Shown one piece after another: positions 45,373 to 56,344 of a stretch of DNA of 64,000 bases. Where the stretch lies: NCBI GenBank assembly GCA_033032865.1, contig JAWHQI010000075.1:5084001-5148000 (forward strand). The letters are read 5' to 3'. Numbering within the stretch: position 1 is the stretch's first letter; every line of letters starts with the position of its first letter. Under the pieces are notes generated by a model. It saw only the letters and a program-made list of their open reading frames with translations. It was not told the origin of the DNA and made no database searches. Made by a program: the position numbers and the translations under genes. This DNA comes from Dactylorhiza incarnata. Its lineage: Eukaryota > Streptophyta > Magnoliopsida > Asparagales > Orchidaceae.

Positions 45373-45384
45373 GCTTTGATACCA
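45373..45384 (-). other. Primer binding site of element D
   Basis: On the minus strand TGGTATCAAAGC directly follows the 5' LTR (two bases apart), a one-base variant of the usual tRNA-iMet complement. Confidence 0.85.
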
Positions 45385-45386
45385 CT

Positions 45387-46592
45387 TGTTGGATCGGTCG
45401 GCGCCCTTAGAGGGGGGGGGGGGTGAATAAGGGTTTTCAAAAACTTTAGATTATATTTATTAAACTTTGAATTATTGCAAGATAAAGACATGAAATAAGT
45501 TAAGTAAACCAAAAAGAGAGACAAGCTTTATTAATGATAAATAAGTTTTACAAAACTTGATCTCGATGACGCTAGAGATCGGAGGCGAATAATAAAAAAG
45601 CTCTTTTTGTTTTCTATCCCGACTCGCTTCCCCACGAATCGGTGGCCCTAGCCTTATCCTCCCCGGATTCGGCCTCAAGCCGCTCTAGCCAATCCTTCCC
45701 CGGATGTGGCCTCGAGCACCCCCTAAAACTAGCCTAGATCTAGTCGCCAACACGAGGCGAATTTCAGCCCTAAGTCTACCCTAGACCTAGTCGCCAACAC
45801 GAGGCGATTTCACTACCGTTTACAATGAAGAAAGAGAAATAAAATAACAAAACCTCCCTTAAGATGAACTTCTGAAGTCGGGGACGAAGATCCACTGTAG
45901 AATCAGCGTTTGTCGAAGCGGACTTCGTCTGGATTCGGCGTGATGGAATTCTCCTTCAGAAATTGGCAGAGCTTCACTGGGACCTCAAATTTTGGCTAAG
46001 ACAAGCCTCTGGAATTCTAGTACTCTCTCTCTGAGGTGTATGCAATGGGTGTGTTAGAAAACAAGAGGAGAGGGGGTCCTTTTATAGCCCAAGCACTACC
46101 GCCGGCGCTAGCGCTACCGCCAGCGCTAGCCCGGATTAGGAAACAATTTGCGCAGCAGGATCTCCCATCCGCGGCAACGTTTTGCTCTATGCCTTTTGTG
46201 CGCCATGCTACCGCCAGCGCTAGTAGCTACCGCCGGCGCTATCCCCGATTAAGAAACATCTTGCGCGGCAGGATCTTCAATCCGCGGTAACCTTGCTTTT
46301 ATTCCTTCTGGGTTCATCGCTACCGCCGACGTTATCTGCTACCGCCATGCGTTAGCGCCTTCTATAACAGCTCCTGGAATTGCGCTATTCATCGCTAGCG
46401 CCCGGCGCTAGGTGCTACCGCCGGCTCTAGTGAGCCTCTTCGAATTCTGGCTTCAATTTTGATGGCAGTCATCATGAGTACTCCTTGAGTCATATGGACT
46501 ATGTTAACCTGCACACTTGAACACACAAGATCAAATACACATAGGATTTGTTATTCTCAAACCTAGGAGATGCGGAAGACCATGTTCCAACA
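45387..46592 (-). repeat. 5' LTR of element D
   Basis: 1206 bp. TATA box TATAAAAG on minus (46079-46086). Upstream in the minus sense lies a dense array of palindromic words, for example GCGCTAGCGC and CTAGCGCC-C-GGCGCTAG (46395-46411). A G12 run (45412-45423 on plus) compares with G17 in the partner LTR. Confidence 0.95.
46088..46430 (-). promoter_or_regulatory. U3 palindromic word array of element D (GCTAGCGCC..GGCGGTAGC)
   Basis: At least six CTACCGCC/GGCGCTAG combinations in about 340 bp just upstream of the minus-strand TATA box. The matching array in the 3' LTR is at 37669-38000. The same word recurs in the gag-pol frame (43705-43740) and the 3' UTR (about 40187-40216) of this element only. 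Confidence 0.65.
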
Positions 46593-46597
46593 ACTAC

Positions 46598-47149
46598 CAT
46601 GTCCTATGAGCTTCAGAAGCAACACGAGAGCATGTGTGGTTATGAGATAATCGAGCACCTCAAGAAAATGTTCGAGGGGCAAGCTCGGCAAGAGAGGTTT
46701 GACATATCCAAGGCATTTTTTCAGTGCAAAATGGGAGCTCGAGACTAAGTAGGGACTAACGTACTCAAGATGATTGGGTATATTAAGAACCTTGAAAGAC
46801 TCGGTTTTCCCGTAGGCCAAGAGTTGTCCACTGATCTGATCCTGTAATCATTGCCAAACAGTTATGAGCAGTTCGTCTTGAACTATAACATAAATGAGAT
46901 ATACAAGACACTGCCCAAGCTCCTAGGCATGTTGAGAATTGCCGAAAAAAACATGAATAAGGCCAACCCTGTTAGACACATACTGCTGGTCCATAAAGGT
47001 AAGGGAAAGACCAAGGGATCAAAGAAGGCGAAGATAGGATCGAAGTCTTATCTTGATCCCATGTCTTCAGCACTGAAGAAGAAAGGTCTGGCTAAGGAAG
47101 GGAAGTGCCACCACTGTGGTAAGGCAGGTCATTGGAGGAGGAACTGTCC
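46598..47149 (+). pseudogene. gag: gag of element E, part 2, with zinc knuckle
   Basis: Continues after D with MSYELQKQHES, YEIIEHLKKMFEGQARQERF and, after stops at about 46746 and 46844, LPNSYEQFVLNYNI and TLPKLLGMLRIAEKNM. The zinc knuckle CHHCGKAGHWRRNC at 47107-47148 has all four ligands. Element F is inserted immediately after it. Confidence 0.88.
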
Positions 47150-48889
47150 TGAAAGTGCACATTGTGCATCTGAGAATTCTCTAGAGGGGGGGGGGGGGGG
47201 TTAATAGAGATTTAAAATATTTTCTATTCTATTTATGCACACACAATAAAAACACCAAGTAGTATGCATTCAGCAAAACTAAAGACAGAATAAATTAAAT
47301 GCAGTTTGCTGAAAATAAACACAAAATAAAAAAGCAGGGACAGCACAGAAAATCACAAAGCAAAGACGTAAAAATTTTTATAGAGGTTCCCCAAAATGTG
47401 GGTAGTCCTCTCTTCTACCTCCGTGGTAGGATTGCACAACCTGTGCCTGAGTCTTTTGATAAGGAGACTCTTAGAACCACTGAGTCTTTTGATAAGGAGA
47501 CTCTTAGAACCACTGAATCTTTTGATAAGGAGACTCTTAGAACCACTGAGTCTTTTGATAAGGAGACTCTTAGAACCACTGAGTCTATTGACAAAGAGAC
47601 TCTTAGAACCACTGAGTCTTTTAATAAGGAAACTCTTAGAACCACTAAGTCTTTTGATAAGGAGACTCTTAGAACCACTGAATCCTTTGAAAGAGGGATT
47701 AATAAAACTCTTTACAGCGTAAGGAATAAGGAAAAGAAAGAAGGAAGATGAAGAAAAGAATTCTGTTCTAAGAATTCTTTAGAAGCTATTTCTCAAGTTC
47801 AGCTTCTGTTTTTCTTTCATTGGATCTGTTGATTATGAACCCTTGCTTATGATTGTGATGATTTGCAAGGGTTATTTATTCAGATCCTTTTCTCTGAAAG
47901 CTTCTTAAAATCTGACTGTTGTGTGATGAAGAAGAAGAAGTAACTATGTATATTTCCTTTGCAGAGAGAGACCTTGTTTTCTGTCTTAGGGCTAGAGAGT
48001 AGAAGGAGAGAAAGACCTATTCGACATAATACTATGATGATCAATCTTTTTTTTGAGTTTCTCTTCTTCTGCATACTTATTCTGTATGATTGAGATTTCA
48101 AAAACCTTTCTTCTTTTGGGCTGTCCTAAAAAGGAATTGATCTTTCCCACTTATTTTTCTTTCTTCTTTTGTTCTCGACCCGTCCATCACTTTTTGAATA
48201 CCTTCCAAGAATGATTTGATGTGTCCTGGAAAGCTCCATTCCATTCTTGGCAATAAATGAGCCATTGGAGAACTATCTCTAGCCTTGCAGTCCTTCTGAA
48301 AATGTCTCAAAAGGACAGCAGAAAAAGCTTCCTTTTTTGACTGTATTCGGCGCTGCATCGACATCATCATTCTTCATGTCGATGCACCTCTGAGTTCTTA
48401 TTGACGTAGCTTCGGTTTTCTTCTTAGCTTTGGCTAAACTTAGATGTCGACGCTACATCGATTCCTTATCGATGTGTCCGTCAAGTTGAAGACTTGGACT
48501 CTGAGCTTTAACTTCTGCGTCGAATTATAGTCGAAGTTGCGTCGACTTCTTGAATGACTTCGACAAGCTCTTCCTTCTGCGTTGAGTTACTTTCAATGTT
48601 ATGTCGACTTGAATTATACTTCGATAGGCTAAATAAATTGCTTGGACTTCTAGTCAGAGTTGTGTCGATATCAAGTCGAAGTTGTGTCGACTTTCATTCA
48701 ACGCAAGTCTTAACTTAACTTATTTTGTGATTGTCTTGACTTGGTCTTGACACTCTAAGGTGAGTGTGACATTTTGAGACATTTAATGACCAATTTACCC
48801 TTACTATACAATGCGGGTAATATAACCTAAGAAGTGAAATCACTTATAGATAATTTGTTAAGTTAAATCAAACGGAGTTTTTCCCAACA
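47150..48889 (-). repeat. 3' LTR of element F
   Basis: 1740 bp. On the minus strand it starts TGTTGGGAAAAACTCC and ends GTGCACTTTCA. It has a 33-bp tandem array with seven full units (47444-47690), a G15 run on plus (47186-47200), and TCGACG words in U3 (about 48440-48710). Confidence 0.93.
47444..47690 (-). repeat. 33-bp tandem array in the F 3' LTR
   Basis: Seven full units and a partial one. On plus each reads GAGTCTTTTGATAAGG then AGACTCTTAGAACCACT, with inverted GAGTCT/AGACTC arms. The 5' LTR has only three full units (about 54544-54643). The four-unit (132 bp) difference accounts for nearly all of the 135-bp length difference between the two LTRs. The apparent 11-residue-repeat protein across it is an artefact. 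Confidence 0.9.
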
Positions 48890-49248
48890 ATCTCCTCATA
48901 TTTATCTTAACAAATTTTACAGATTGTTTAAAGTAAATTTTCACATACTTTGACATAAACACAAACACAGATAATACATACATAGGCAATAAAATATGAC
49001 AGAATGAAATCACAGACTATTTCATACATTGTCAAGTAATTATATTGTTCACCACAACTGTTTGCTTCCAGAAAGTATAATATTGACAAAATACCTAAAA
49101 TTCAATGTTACTTCTCAGTATTTTTCCTTTTCCTTGAGAATACTTTTGGTATTACCTTCCTTGCAGCAAATGCAAGAGGTTCATTCTCTTCTTCATCAGG
49201 ACTCCTGACAGCTTCTTCATTGATTTGACCTTGATTGAGAGGCTCCCC
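48890..49248 (-). other. 3' non-coding interior of element F
   Basis: About 360 bp next to the 3' LTR. On the minus strand AAATATGAGGAGAT abuts the LTR and may serve as the polypurine tract. No supported gene. Confidence 0.6.
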
Positions 49249-49966
49249 TTATGATTGTGCATCTTGTTCAACATTTAGGGCAGCCTCCTTAGCAATCATT
49301 GCCACCATATCAAATTCCTGATCATCTTCTAGGAGCTCTCCCTGAGTTGATGGGAGCTCCCCCTGGGTTACTACAACTAGCTCGCCCTGAATTGACGTAG
49401 ACTTTACTGGAGGATTCTCAACTAGCTCCACTTGAACTGTTACTGTTTGGAAACATTTAACTTATTTGGATTGGTATCAGGAGCAATTTCTTCTGCAGCA
49501 CTCTTGCCTTCTCCTGGACATTCTCAATTCCCTAGTTAAGTATCTCCTTCTCCTGAATATTCTCCCCCTTCTTAACCTTGCTGACAAGAGAGGTTAAGAA
49601 CTCTTTGATGACCATGGAGGAGGATATAACTGTCTTGAGAGATAAGAGTGACTCTTTTGATTCTTGGATTTCCGACTCCATCTGAGAGTGTTTCTTATTA
49701 AATCTTCTAGCTTGACTGGCCAGTAAGTTAGCAAATATGCTGGAGGACAACCCTACTGCCTTAGAGATGGCTTGTTCAATATCAATAGATGGAGTATGGG
49801 AGGTAGAGGTAGGTGGAGGTGTGGAGAGGAAGAGCACGAGAGCAGGAGAGAAATAATTCGAAAGCGTAATGAATTTGACGCCAATCTTCCTTAAAAGAAG
49901 ATTATTTGTCGCTACTTTGGGTTTTATCTGAAGCACCGTCGAAATGATTAATAGACAACGCGCCAA
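49249..49966 (-). pseudogene. Second reading frame of element F, unknown function
   Basis: Two frames in the sense of the element: 49966-49532 (core IDIEQAISKAVGLSSSIFAN, then a charged, probably helical stretch with MESEIQESKESLLSLK) and 49431-49249 (VTQGELPSTQGELLEDD). The second contains a short repeat, TQGEL, and looks like the C-terminus of the same protein after a frame break. I do not recognise the family. Similar tails occur in plant retrotransposon-encoded proteins, but I cannot support a name. Confidence 0.4.
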
Positions 49967-50663
49967 AATGTGTCTAAGCAGCTTCTAGAAGTGAAACTGC
50001 ACGCGCTTATCATGTCGACGTTGCGTCAATTAGAACTCGACGCCCCTTCGAATTTGACAAGCAATTATTCATTCGACGTATCTAAAAAGGAAGCTTTCGA
50101 AGCTAGCGTCGAATAGAATTAGACGGTACGTCGAATTCTATTCGACGCAACTCTGAATTAGCAGTTGTGTGTTGCTTTCGGAGCAGGCGTCAAGTAGAAT
50201 TAGATGTTACGTCGAATTCTATTCGACACAACTCTGAATAAATAATTCTATTTTCTTAGAAAGTTCTTGATGTTTTTCCCAGCAATGATTTTTATTAAAA
50301 ATAATATTTATACTATTACTTTCATAAACTAAAGAAGATAATATGAAGATTTAAAGTAGAAATCACTCCACTTTTGGATTTGAGTCTTTATTAGACAGTA
50401 GCTCTTCCTTCCCTTCCCATCCTCTCTTAGGAGGGATCCTACTTATTCATGCACAAGTAGTTCAAACATTAGAAGGAACTCAGGTTACCTTGGGCCCTTT
50501 GCTTTTACCATTATAAGGTTCTATGAAAGAGTAGAAAGGTCTTTCATAATATCCTTTTGGATGGCAGAGAGTGAGTTTATCAAACCTTGATTTATTATTT
50601 TGATACTTCAGATGTGTATAAAATGTATCTAAATATAATAAATCAGCAGAGTGTTTTATTATT
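49967..50663 (-). other. Interior of element F with an 81-bp duplication
   Basis: No supported gene. The sequence TACGTCGAATTCTATTCGAC starts at 50127 and again at 50208 (81-bp offset, two copies), and other TCGACG words lie at 50014-50060. These match the word type of the F U3, so the region may be LTR-derived or regulatory. Confidence 0.5.
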
Positions 50664-51159
50664 CTATTTTTTTCCTTTAGCCTTTTGATTGTTGTTGTTT
50701 AATTTCTCTGTATTACTCTTGCTTAGAGATTTCTTTTTATTGTTTAGGATTACTTTATTAAGCGCAATTATTTTATTTGGATTATTACTGTCCTTATCCT
50801 TAGTTAGTGCACTCCTCTCACTTGTTTGAAGATCACTAGATCTAATAAATCTAACTAGATTTTTCCAGGCTGGTGATGAGTCCAATTTATATAGGGTTTT
50901 TGGACTCATCTGGGCTTGTTTTCACGCACATGCACTTCACTTTCTACACATTATTGCTTATATTGCATTGATACTCCAGATTATACGAAGTGCACCTTTC
51001 AGGCCCATTTTGGTGCGCATTTGCGCTCCATGTTGTTGTGGGTAGGCACATGGTGCTCCCCAACCCTTTTCTGTATTTGGATATTGCTGGATGTGTATTC
51101 CCAGTTGTTTATTGTGCTGTGAAGGTGGACAGATCTCCATTTAGCCCAAATTCCATTTC

Positions 51160-51480
51160 TGCATGAATCGCACGGTCGTGCATTTTCTTGACGCACGATC
51201 GCTCCGACCGTGTGTGCTTATCTGCTGGAAGAATGCTGTTCTACCCATGATCATGTGATTTGTTCACGCACGAGCAGTTCGCCCGTGCGCAAAGGAAACA
51301 TACAATCTCTCCTTGGTGGCCCGTTTTCGAGTTTTCTGGATTTGCTTGTGTGTTTTTACGCACAGTCGGCTTCAGCCGTGCGTGAGTAAAATGCACGGGC
51401 GCACTTGCTTCTTCTTCCTGGGCTCCTGTTATTTTAATATCACACGGTCCACGCACGATCGTGCGTTCGACCGTGCGTGA
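51160..51480 (+). promoter_or_regulatory. U3 palindromic word array of solo LTR K (GCACGATCGTGC)
   Basis: Repeated GCACGGTCGTGC, CGCACGATCG, CGACCGTGCG and a 16-bp perfect palindrome ACGCACGATCGTGCGT at 51451-51466, ending about 20 bp upstream of the TATA box at 51500. The word is not seen in other families of this window. Confidence 0.65.
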
Positions 51481-52079
51481 CCAATTTTGACCATTTTTCT
51501 ATAAAAGCTGCAGATTTCGCCCTATCCAGATCGACCATTTTTCCCGCGCCCAAGAGCTCCAGTTCCGCCCTTTTTCGCCGCTCCATCGCCGCCCACCTTT
51601 GGGAGGAGCTTCGGCCGCCATTCTCTTGCAAATCTAATGCCGGAGCATCCTCTAGGCCTCCTCCATCGTTCGAGCACTCCCAAGCTCCATTTTAAGAGAT
51701 TTCTTGCTGCACACGTGAAGTTCTCTGGTGAGGTTAGGATCAAAGAAGATTGACGGAGAAGACGGGCTAGTGGTAGTGAGAGCTTCAGAGGCTCCAGACG
51801 ACAGTTAGAGCCCGAGCTCGGACAAGGCTTGACAACCCTAGATTCCGACCGTGAACCTCCGATGAGTCTCCGCCCTTTGGTTGTAATCTCACTCCCTTCA
51901 TTTTGTAGTATTGTTTTCCTTGATTATTTGTGTGTATGAACGATGATTGCTAAACCTTATCATTACATTTAAGTTTATTTCATGTCTATGCAAAATTACT
52001 TTGTGGTTTATGCAAGTGAGGAGCGCCCCCATTCCATCCTCCACTTCGCCATCACCCTCCATTCCATTACGCTAGCCTA

Positions 52080-52400
52080 CTCATCCATTACGCGTGCCTA
52101 CTCTTCCATCCTCCAAGCTAAGCGGTGCTAATGGCCCATATAATCCACCTCAACTCTGCCGGTGCGAACCATTCCATACGCAAGCCTACTCTTCCATCCG
52201 CGCAGTGAAGCGGTGCTAACGGCCCGTATAATCCATTCGCCAAGCCAAGAGGTGCTAATAGCCCTCAAACCTTTCCGCAGTTACACTCACTTCATCCGCT
52301 TGCCTTCTCATCCATCCGCCTAACGAAGCAGTGCATAACGACCTGCATAGTTTCCATCTGCCCGGCGAAGCAGCGCATAACGGCCTGCATAGGAGTAGTT
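52080..52400 (+). repeat. Degenerate repeats in the R/U5 of solo LTR K
   Basis: Units of the form AAGCGGTGCTAACGGCCCGTATAATCC or GAAGCAGTGCATAACGACCTGCATAG (given here as two variants) recur about six times with variable spacing. No coding potential. Confidence 0.6.
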
Positions 52401-53894
52401 TAGTTCTTTTCTTTTATTTTCCACAATCCAAATCACCCCTTTTCCTTAATCCATCCAACCTAAAGGACTTCAATCTCAAGTCCTTCCTCCTTAGATAACT
52501 CCACCTTACTATGTTCCTTAGAGATTCGATACTTGAGGATTCACTCCCACATTTATGTTACTTGAACGATCGGTACACTACCGTGTCGCGCCGCAGTCTC
52601 GCTCCCGCCTATAGCGGTGTGCTAGATTTGCGCATTAGCTGGTCTACTAGTGATTTTTGTGTTAGTGCATGGGTCTTCTCCTTGACCTAAGTGTTTAAAT
52701 CTCATGGAGAGATTTTGTGTAATATCTTTGAGCTTTTGACTTCTCTCATTAAGAGAGTCCTCAAAGGCTTTTGCCTTTGTTAGCTCATCTTTTAATTTTA
52801 AATTCTCATTTCTTATTTCTATTAATTCTGTTTCTTTACCCTGAATTTTATTTTTCAAATCATCATTTAATGAGTATAATTCATCCTTCTTAAAATTTTC
52901 TAATTCTTCCCTATTTATTTCTTGTTCTTTTTTTTTTATTTTGAGGAAATCATTGCAAAATTCTTTAAAGAAAATATAAAAATCATCAGAATTGAAATCA
53001 AAATCATCAAACATAGAAACCTGTTCTTCTTCATCATTAGAAGATATCCCCAATGCCATCATCCAGGCTGCTTCAACATCTTTTTCTTCATCACTCTCTG
53101 ATGAAGAAGAGCTTGACTCTGCTTCAGAGTCACTCCAGGTTTCAGCAATGAAACCTTTGCCCTTGTTCTTGTCTTTCCTCCTGAATGACTTCTTCTTCTT
53201 CTCATCCTTGTTGCTACTCCTGTCCCTTTGTTCCCATGGGCACTCAGGGGCTATGTGCCCTGACTTGTTGCAGGAGAAGAAAATCACCTCCTTCTTTGGA
53301 GTCTTATCATATCTGGGCTTTGAGCTCCTCTCTCTTCTCCTTGAATCTTCTGTCTTGACCAATTTTCTGAATCTCCTTGCGAGGAGACTGAACATTTCAT
53401 CTTCAGGAGTGGAGGGATTTCCTTTAGTAGCTTTCAGAGCAAGCCTCCTTTGGATAGCAGTTGAGGTTGTCTCCTTTGCCTCCAATTCAGCTCTGCTCTT
53501 CAGTACATCTCATATGATTTGAGCTTTCCTAGCAAAGCATCAGTTGAGATTTCTCTATGGCATCTGGACTCTCTGATGCCCAGATCCTTAAATCCCATGA
53601 TCTAGGGAAGAACACGAGGATCTTATCATTTATCTCTATCAAGGATATTTGCATGTCCAGACTCTTCAGTTCACTAATAATGATGCTGAATCTGTCATAC
53701 ATTTGAACAACACTTTCCTCAGCTTTCTTTTGAAAGTTCTTATATTGGGATTTGAGAAGGGACTTCCTGTCATTTATTTCATCAGAACTCCCTTCTACCA
53801 TTCTTGAAAGGGATTCCCAGATCTCTTTTGCTGATTGGCAGTCAGCTACTTTCTGGAAAGTGTCATCTGACATTGTGGAAACCAGAATGTTCAT

Positions 53895-54133
53895 TGCCTT
53901 GACATCACATTCCTTCTACTTCTTCTCAACCTCTGTCCACTCATTTCTTGGGACAGCTACCAGTATGTACCACTGGTACTTTCTTTGACTAGAGCTGGGG
54001 GACCTGAAGTTATAACATCAAAGATACCTTCATCAAGAGAGTTTATATATAGCTTTATTCTGGCCTTCCAGAGTGTAAACTTATTCAGGTTACACACTGA
54101 AGGTCTTGTTGATGCATAATCCTTATAACTCAT
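53895..54133 (-). pseudogene. gag: N-terminal gag of element F
   Basis: ATG at 54133 begins MSYKDYASTRPSVCNLNKFT, then LWKARIKLYINSLDEGIFDV, the usual N-terminal Copia Gag pattern (F-x-x-W-K-x-R). The frame shifts near 53970 and a stop lies at about 53920 before the core resumes at 53894. It lies about 100 bp downstream of the primer site. Confidence 0.75.
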
Positions 54134-54228
54134 TTTATTTAAAAAGTAGTTTTAGTTAATTTAAAAATAAAGTAATGAGAGTAGGAGATCTTTTGATCAA
54201 TGTGTTAACCTTGTTAATGATCAACCTC

Positions 54229-54240
54229 CCTCTGATACCA
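54229..54240 (-). other. Primer binding site of element F
   Basis: On the minus strand TGGTATCAGAGG lies two bases after the LTR end, the tRNA-iMet type site with one variant base. Confidence 0.85.
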
Positions 54241-54242
54241 AT

Positions 54243-55847
54243 TGAAAGTGCACAATGTACCTCTGAGAATTCTCTAGAGTGGGGGGGGGGGGGTGTGAAT
54301 AGAGATTTAAAATATTTTCTATTCTATTTGTGCACACACAATAAAAATACTAAGTATTATGCATTCCACAAAACCAAAGACAGAATAAATTAAATGCATT
54401 TTGCTGAAAATAAACACGGAATAAATAAGTAGGGACATCACATAAAATCACAAAGCAAAGACACAAGAATTTTTATAGAGGTTCCCTAAAATGTGGGTAG
54501 TCCTCTCTTCGACCTCCCTGGTAGGATTGCACAACCTGTGCCTGAGTCTTTTGATAAGGAGATTCTTAGAATTACTGAGACTTTTGATAAGGAGACTCTT
54601 AGAACCACTTAGTCTTTTGATAAGGAGACTCTTAGAGTCACTGAATCCTTTGAAAGAGGGATTAATAAAACTCTTTTACAGCGTAAAGAATAAGGAAATG
54701 AAAGAAGGAAGATGAAGAAAAGAATTCTGTTCTCAGAATTCTTTAGAAGCTATTTCTCAAGTTCAGCTTCTGTTTTTCTTTCACTAGATCTGTTGATGAT
54801 GAACTCTTGCTTATGATTGTGATGATTTGCAAGGGTTATTTATTCAGATCCTTTTCTCTGAAAGCTTCTTAAAATCTGGCTGTTGTGTGATGAAGAAGAA
54901 GAAGCAACTCTGTATATTTGCTTTGCAGAGAGAGACCTTGTTTTCTATCTTAGGGCTAGAGATAAGAAGGAGAGAAAGACCTATTCAACAGAATACTATG
55001 ATGATCAATCTTTTTTTAGTTTCTCTTCTTCTGCATACTTATTCTGTATGATTGAGATTTCAAAAACCTTTCTTCTTTTGGGCTGTCCTGAAAAGGAATT
55101 GATCTTTCCCACTTATTTTTCTTTCTTCTTTTGTTCTCGACCTGTCCATGACTTTTTGAATACCTTCCAAGAATGATTTGCTGTGTCCTGGAAAGCTCCA
55201 TTCCATTCTTGGCAATAAATGAGCCATTGGATAACTGTCTCTAGCCTTGTGGTCTTTTTGAAAAGGTCTCAAAAGGACCGCAGAAAAAGCTTCATTTTCT
55301 GACTGTATTCGACGTTGTGCCGACTTCATCATTCTTCATGACGACGCACCTCTGTGTTCTTATCGAGGTATCTTCGAATTTCTTCTTAGCTTTGGCTAAA
55401 CTTAGATGTCGAAGCTACGTCGATTCCTTATCGACGTATTTGTCGAGTTGAGGACTTGGACTCAGAGTTTTAACTTCTGCATCGAATTGTAGTCGAAGTT
55501 GCGTCGACTTCTTGAATGGATTTGCAAAGCTCTTCCTTCTGCGTCGAGTTCCTTTCGACGTTACGTCAACTTGAATTATTCTTCGACAGACTGAATAAAT
55601 TGCTTGGACTTCTAGTCAGAGTTGCGTTGATATTAAGTAGAAGTTGCATCGACTTTCATTCGACGCAAGTCTTAACTTAACATATTTTATGATTGTCTTT
55701 GGTCTTGACACTCTAAGGTGAGTGTGACATCCCGAGACATCTAATGACCAATTTACCCTTACTATAAAATGTGGGTAATATATCATAAGAAGTGAAATCA
55801 CTTATAGATAATTTGTTAAGTTAAATCAAAAGGCGTTTTTTCCAACA
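54243..55847 (-). repeat. 5' LTR of element F
   Basis: 1605 bp. Minus-strand start TGTTGGAAAAAACGCC and end GTGCACTTTCA. TATA-like AATAAATAA on minus (54836-54845) with TCGACG/CGTCGA words upstream in the minus sense (plus about 55300-55660). G13 run at 54281-54293. The 33-bp array has three units here. Confidence 0.93.
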
Positions 55848-56344
55848 TGTCCTCTCTATATTGAGGATCTACAGAAATAGAAGGGAAGTATGACTTCCGC
55901 TTCAAGTATTTTCGTTATAGAAATAAACCTTTCTGCTCCTTTATCTTGGGTATGGGATACCGGATGCGGTTCTCATATTTGTACAAATGTGCAGGAACTG
56001 GGAAGGAGATGAATGCTGGGTAAAAGAGAGGTAGACATGCGCATTGGAAATAGAGCAAGAGTTGCTGTCATCGTTGTTGGTGTATATCGTCTTTCTTTGC
56101 CCACTAGGCTTGTAATTGAATTAGATAACTGTTATTTTATTCCAGCCATAACTCAAGACATTATATCCATTTCATGCCTTGACATGAAGGGTTTTTCATT
56201 TATAATTAAGAAAAATTGTTGTTCAATTTTTATGAATGATGTTTGTTATGGTGTAGCCCAATTTTTAATGGTTTATATGTTTTGAACTTAGACCATCCGA
56301 TCTATAATGTACAGAGAATACTAAAAGACTAAAAACTAATGACT
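55848..56344 (+). pseudogene. pol: pol of element E, protease
   Basis: Resumes directly after F. The aspartic protease signature WVWDTGCGSHICTNVQ (catalytic D-T-G) lies at about 55947-55994, followed after a stop by RIGNRARVAVIVVGVYRL, IELDNCYFIPAITQDIISIS and KKNCCSIFMNDVCYG. This is a Copia protease region, with a TAG at about 55883 and a stop near 56003. A TGA at 56282 ends the frame before the integrase. Confidence 0.8.

Larger units (their letters stand above)
36960..46592 (-). mobile_element. Copia element D (SIRE/Maximus-like)
   Basis: 9.6 kb on the minus strand between LTRs 45387-46592 (5') and 36960-38155 (3'), termini TGTTGG/CCAACA. Flanking 5-mers are GCTAC (36955-36959) and ACTAC (46593-46597), a 4/5 match. 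It is closely related to element A in protein sequence, but the LTRs are clearly different. It lies in the gag gene of element E. Most of gag-pol is legible, broken by several stops and at least two frameshifts, one of them in an expanded C22 tract. Confidence 0.93.
50874..52637 (+). mobile_element. Solo LTR K inside the gag of element F
   Basis: 1764 bp, TGATGAGTCC to TTGCGCATTA, flanked by a perfect GCTGG duplication (50869-50873 and 52638-52642). The F gag frame is restored when it is set aside. The ends are TGATG..CATTA, one transition from the TGATG..CATCA termini of element G, which suggests an Athila-type LTR. TATA box TATAAAAG at 51500-51507 is preceded by a palindromic word array. 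It has no internal genes. Confidence 0.8.
50664..53894 (-). pseudogene. gag: gag of element F (split by solo LTR K), C-terminal part
   Basis: Minus-strand frames 53894-53529 (STMSDDTFQKVADCQSAKEI, EIWESLSRMVEG, VVQMYDRFSIIISELKSL: Copia UBN2-type Gag core) and 53485 onward. The second frame has SNHIAPEC-type zinc knuckle sequence FFSCNKSGHIAPECP (first Cys replaced by Phe), Lys-rich and acidic Ser-rich stretches, and a long coiled coil (residues about 180-270). K interrupts it at 52637. Removing K and one GCTGG copy leaves the frame continuous into 50868-50664 (WKNLVRFIRSSDLQ..KGKK). Frameshifts occur near 53500 and 53900. Confidence 0.82.
47150..55847 (-). mobile_element. Element F: gag-only, non-autonomous LTR retrotransposon
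   Basis: 8.7 kb on the minus strand between LTRs 54243-55847 (5') and 47150-48889 (3'), flanked by a perfect duplication TGTCC (47145-47149 and 55848-55852). It carries a Copia-like gag and a second reading frame of unknown function, but I find no protease, integrase or RT anywhere inside, even after setting aside the solo LTR K. It would depend on enzymes from another element; its U3 end resembles that of element E. It fits the class of pol-less elements with a Gag (TR-GAG/LARD type). Confidence 0.88.

Noticed and set aside
47299..47751. Open frame coding for an 11-residue repeat protein
   Set aside because: It is the 33-bp LTR minisatellite read in frame; long frames appear on several frames and on both strands because the unit is a multiple of three.
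50916..51743. Small frames on both strands within 50916-51743
   Set aside because: They lie in solo LTR K around its promoter; no conserved domain.
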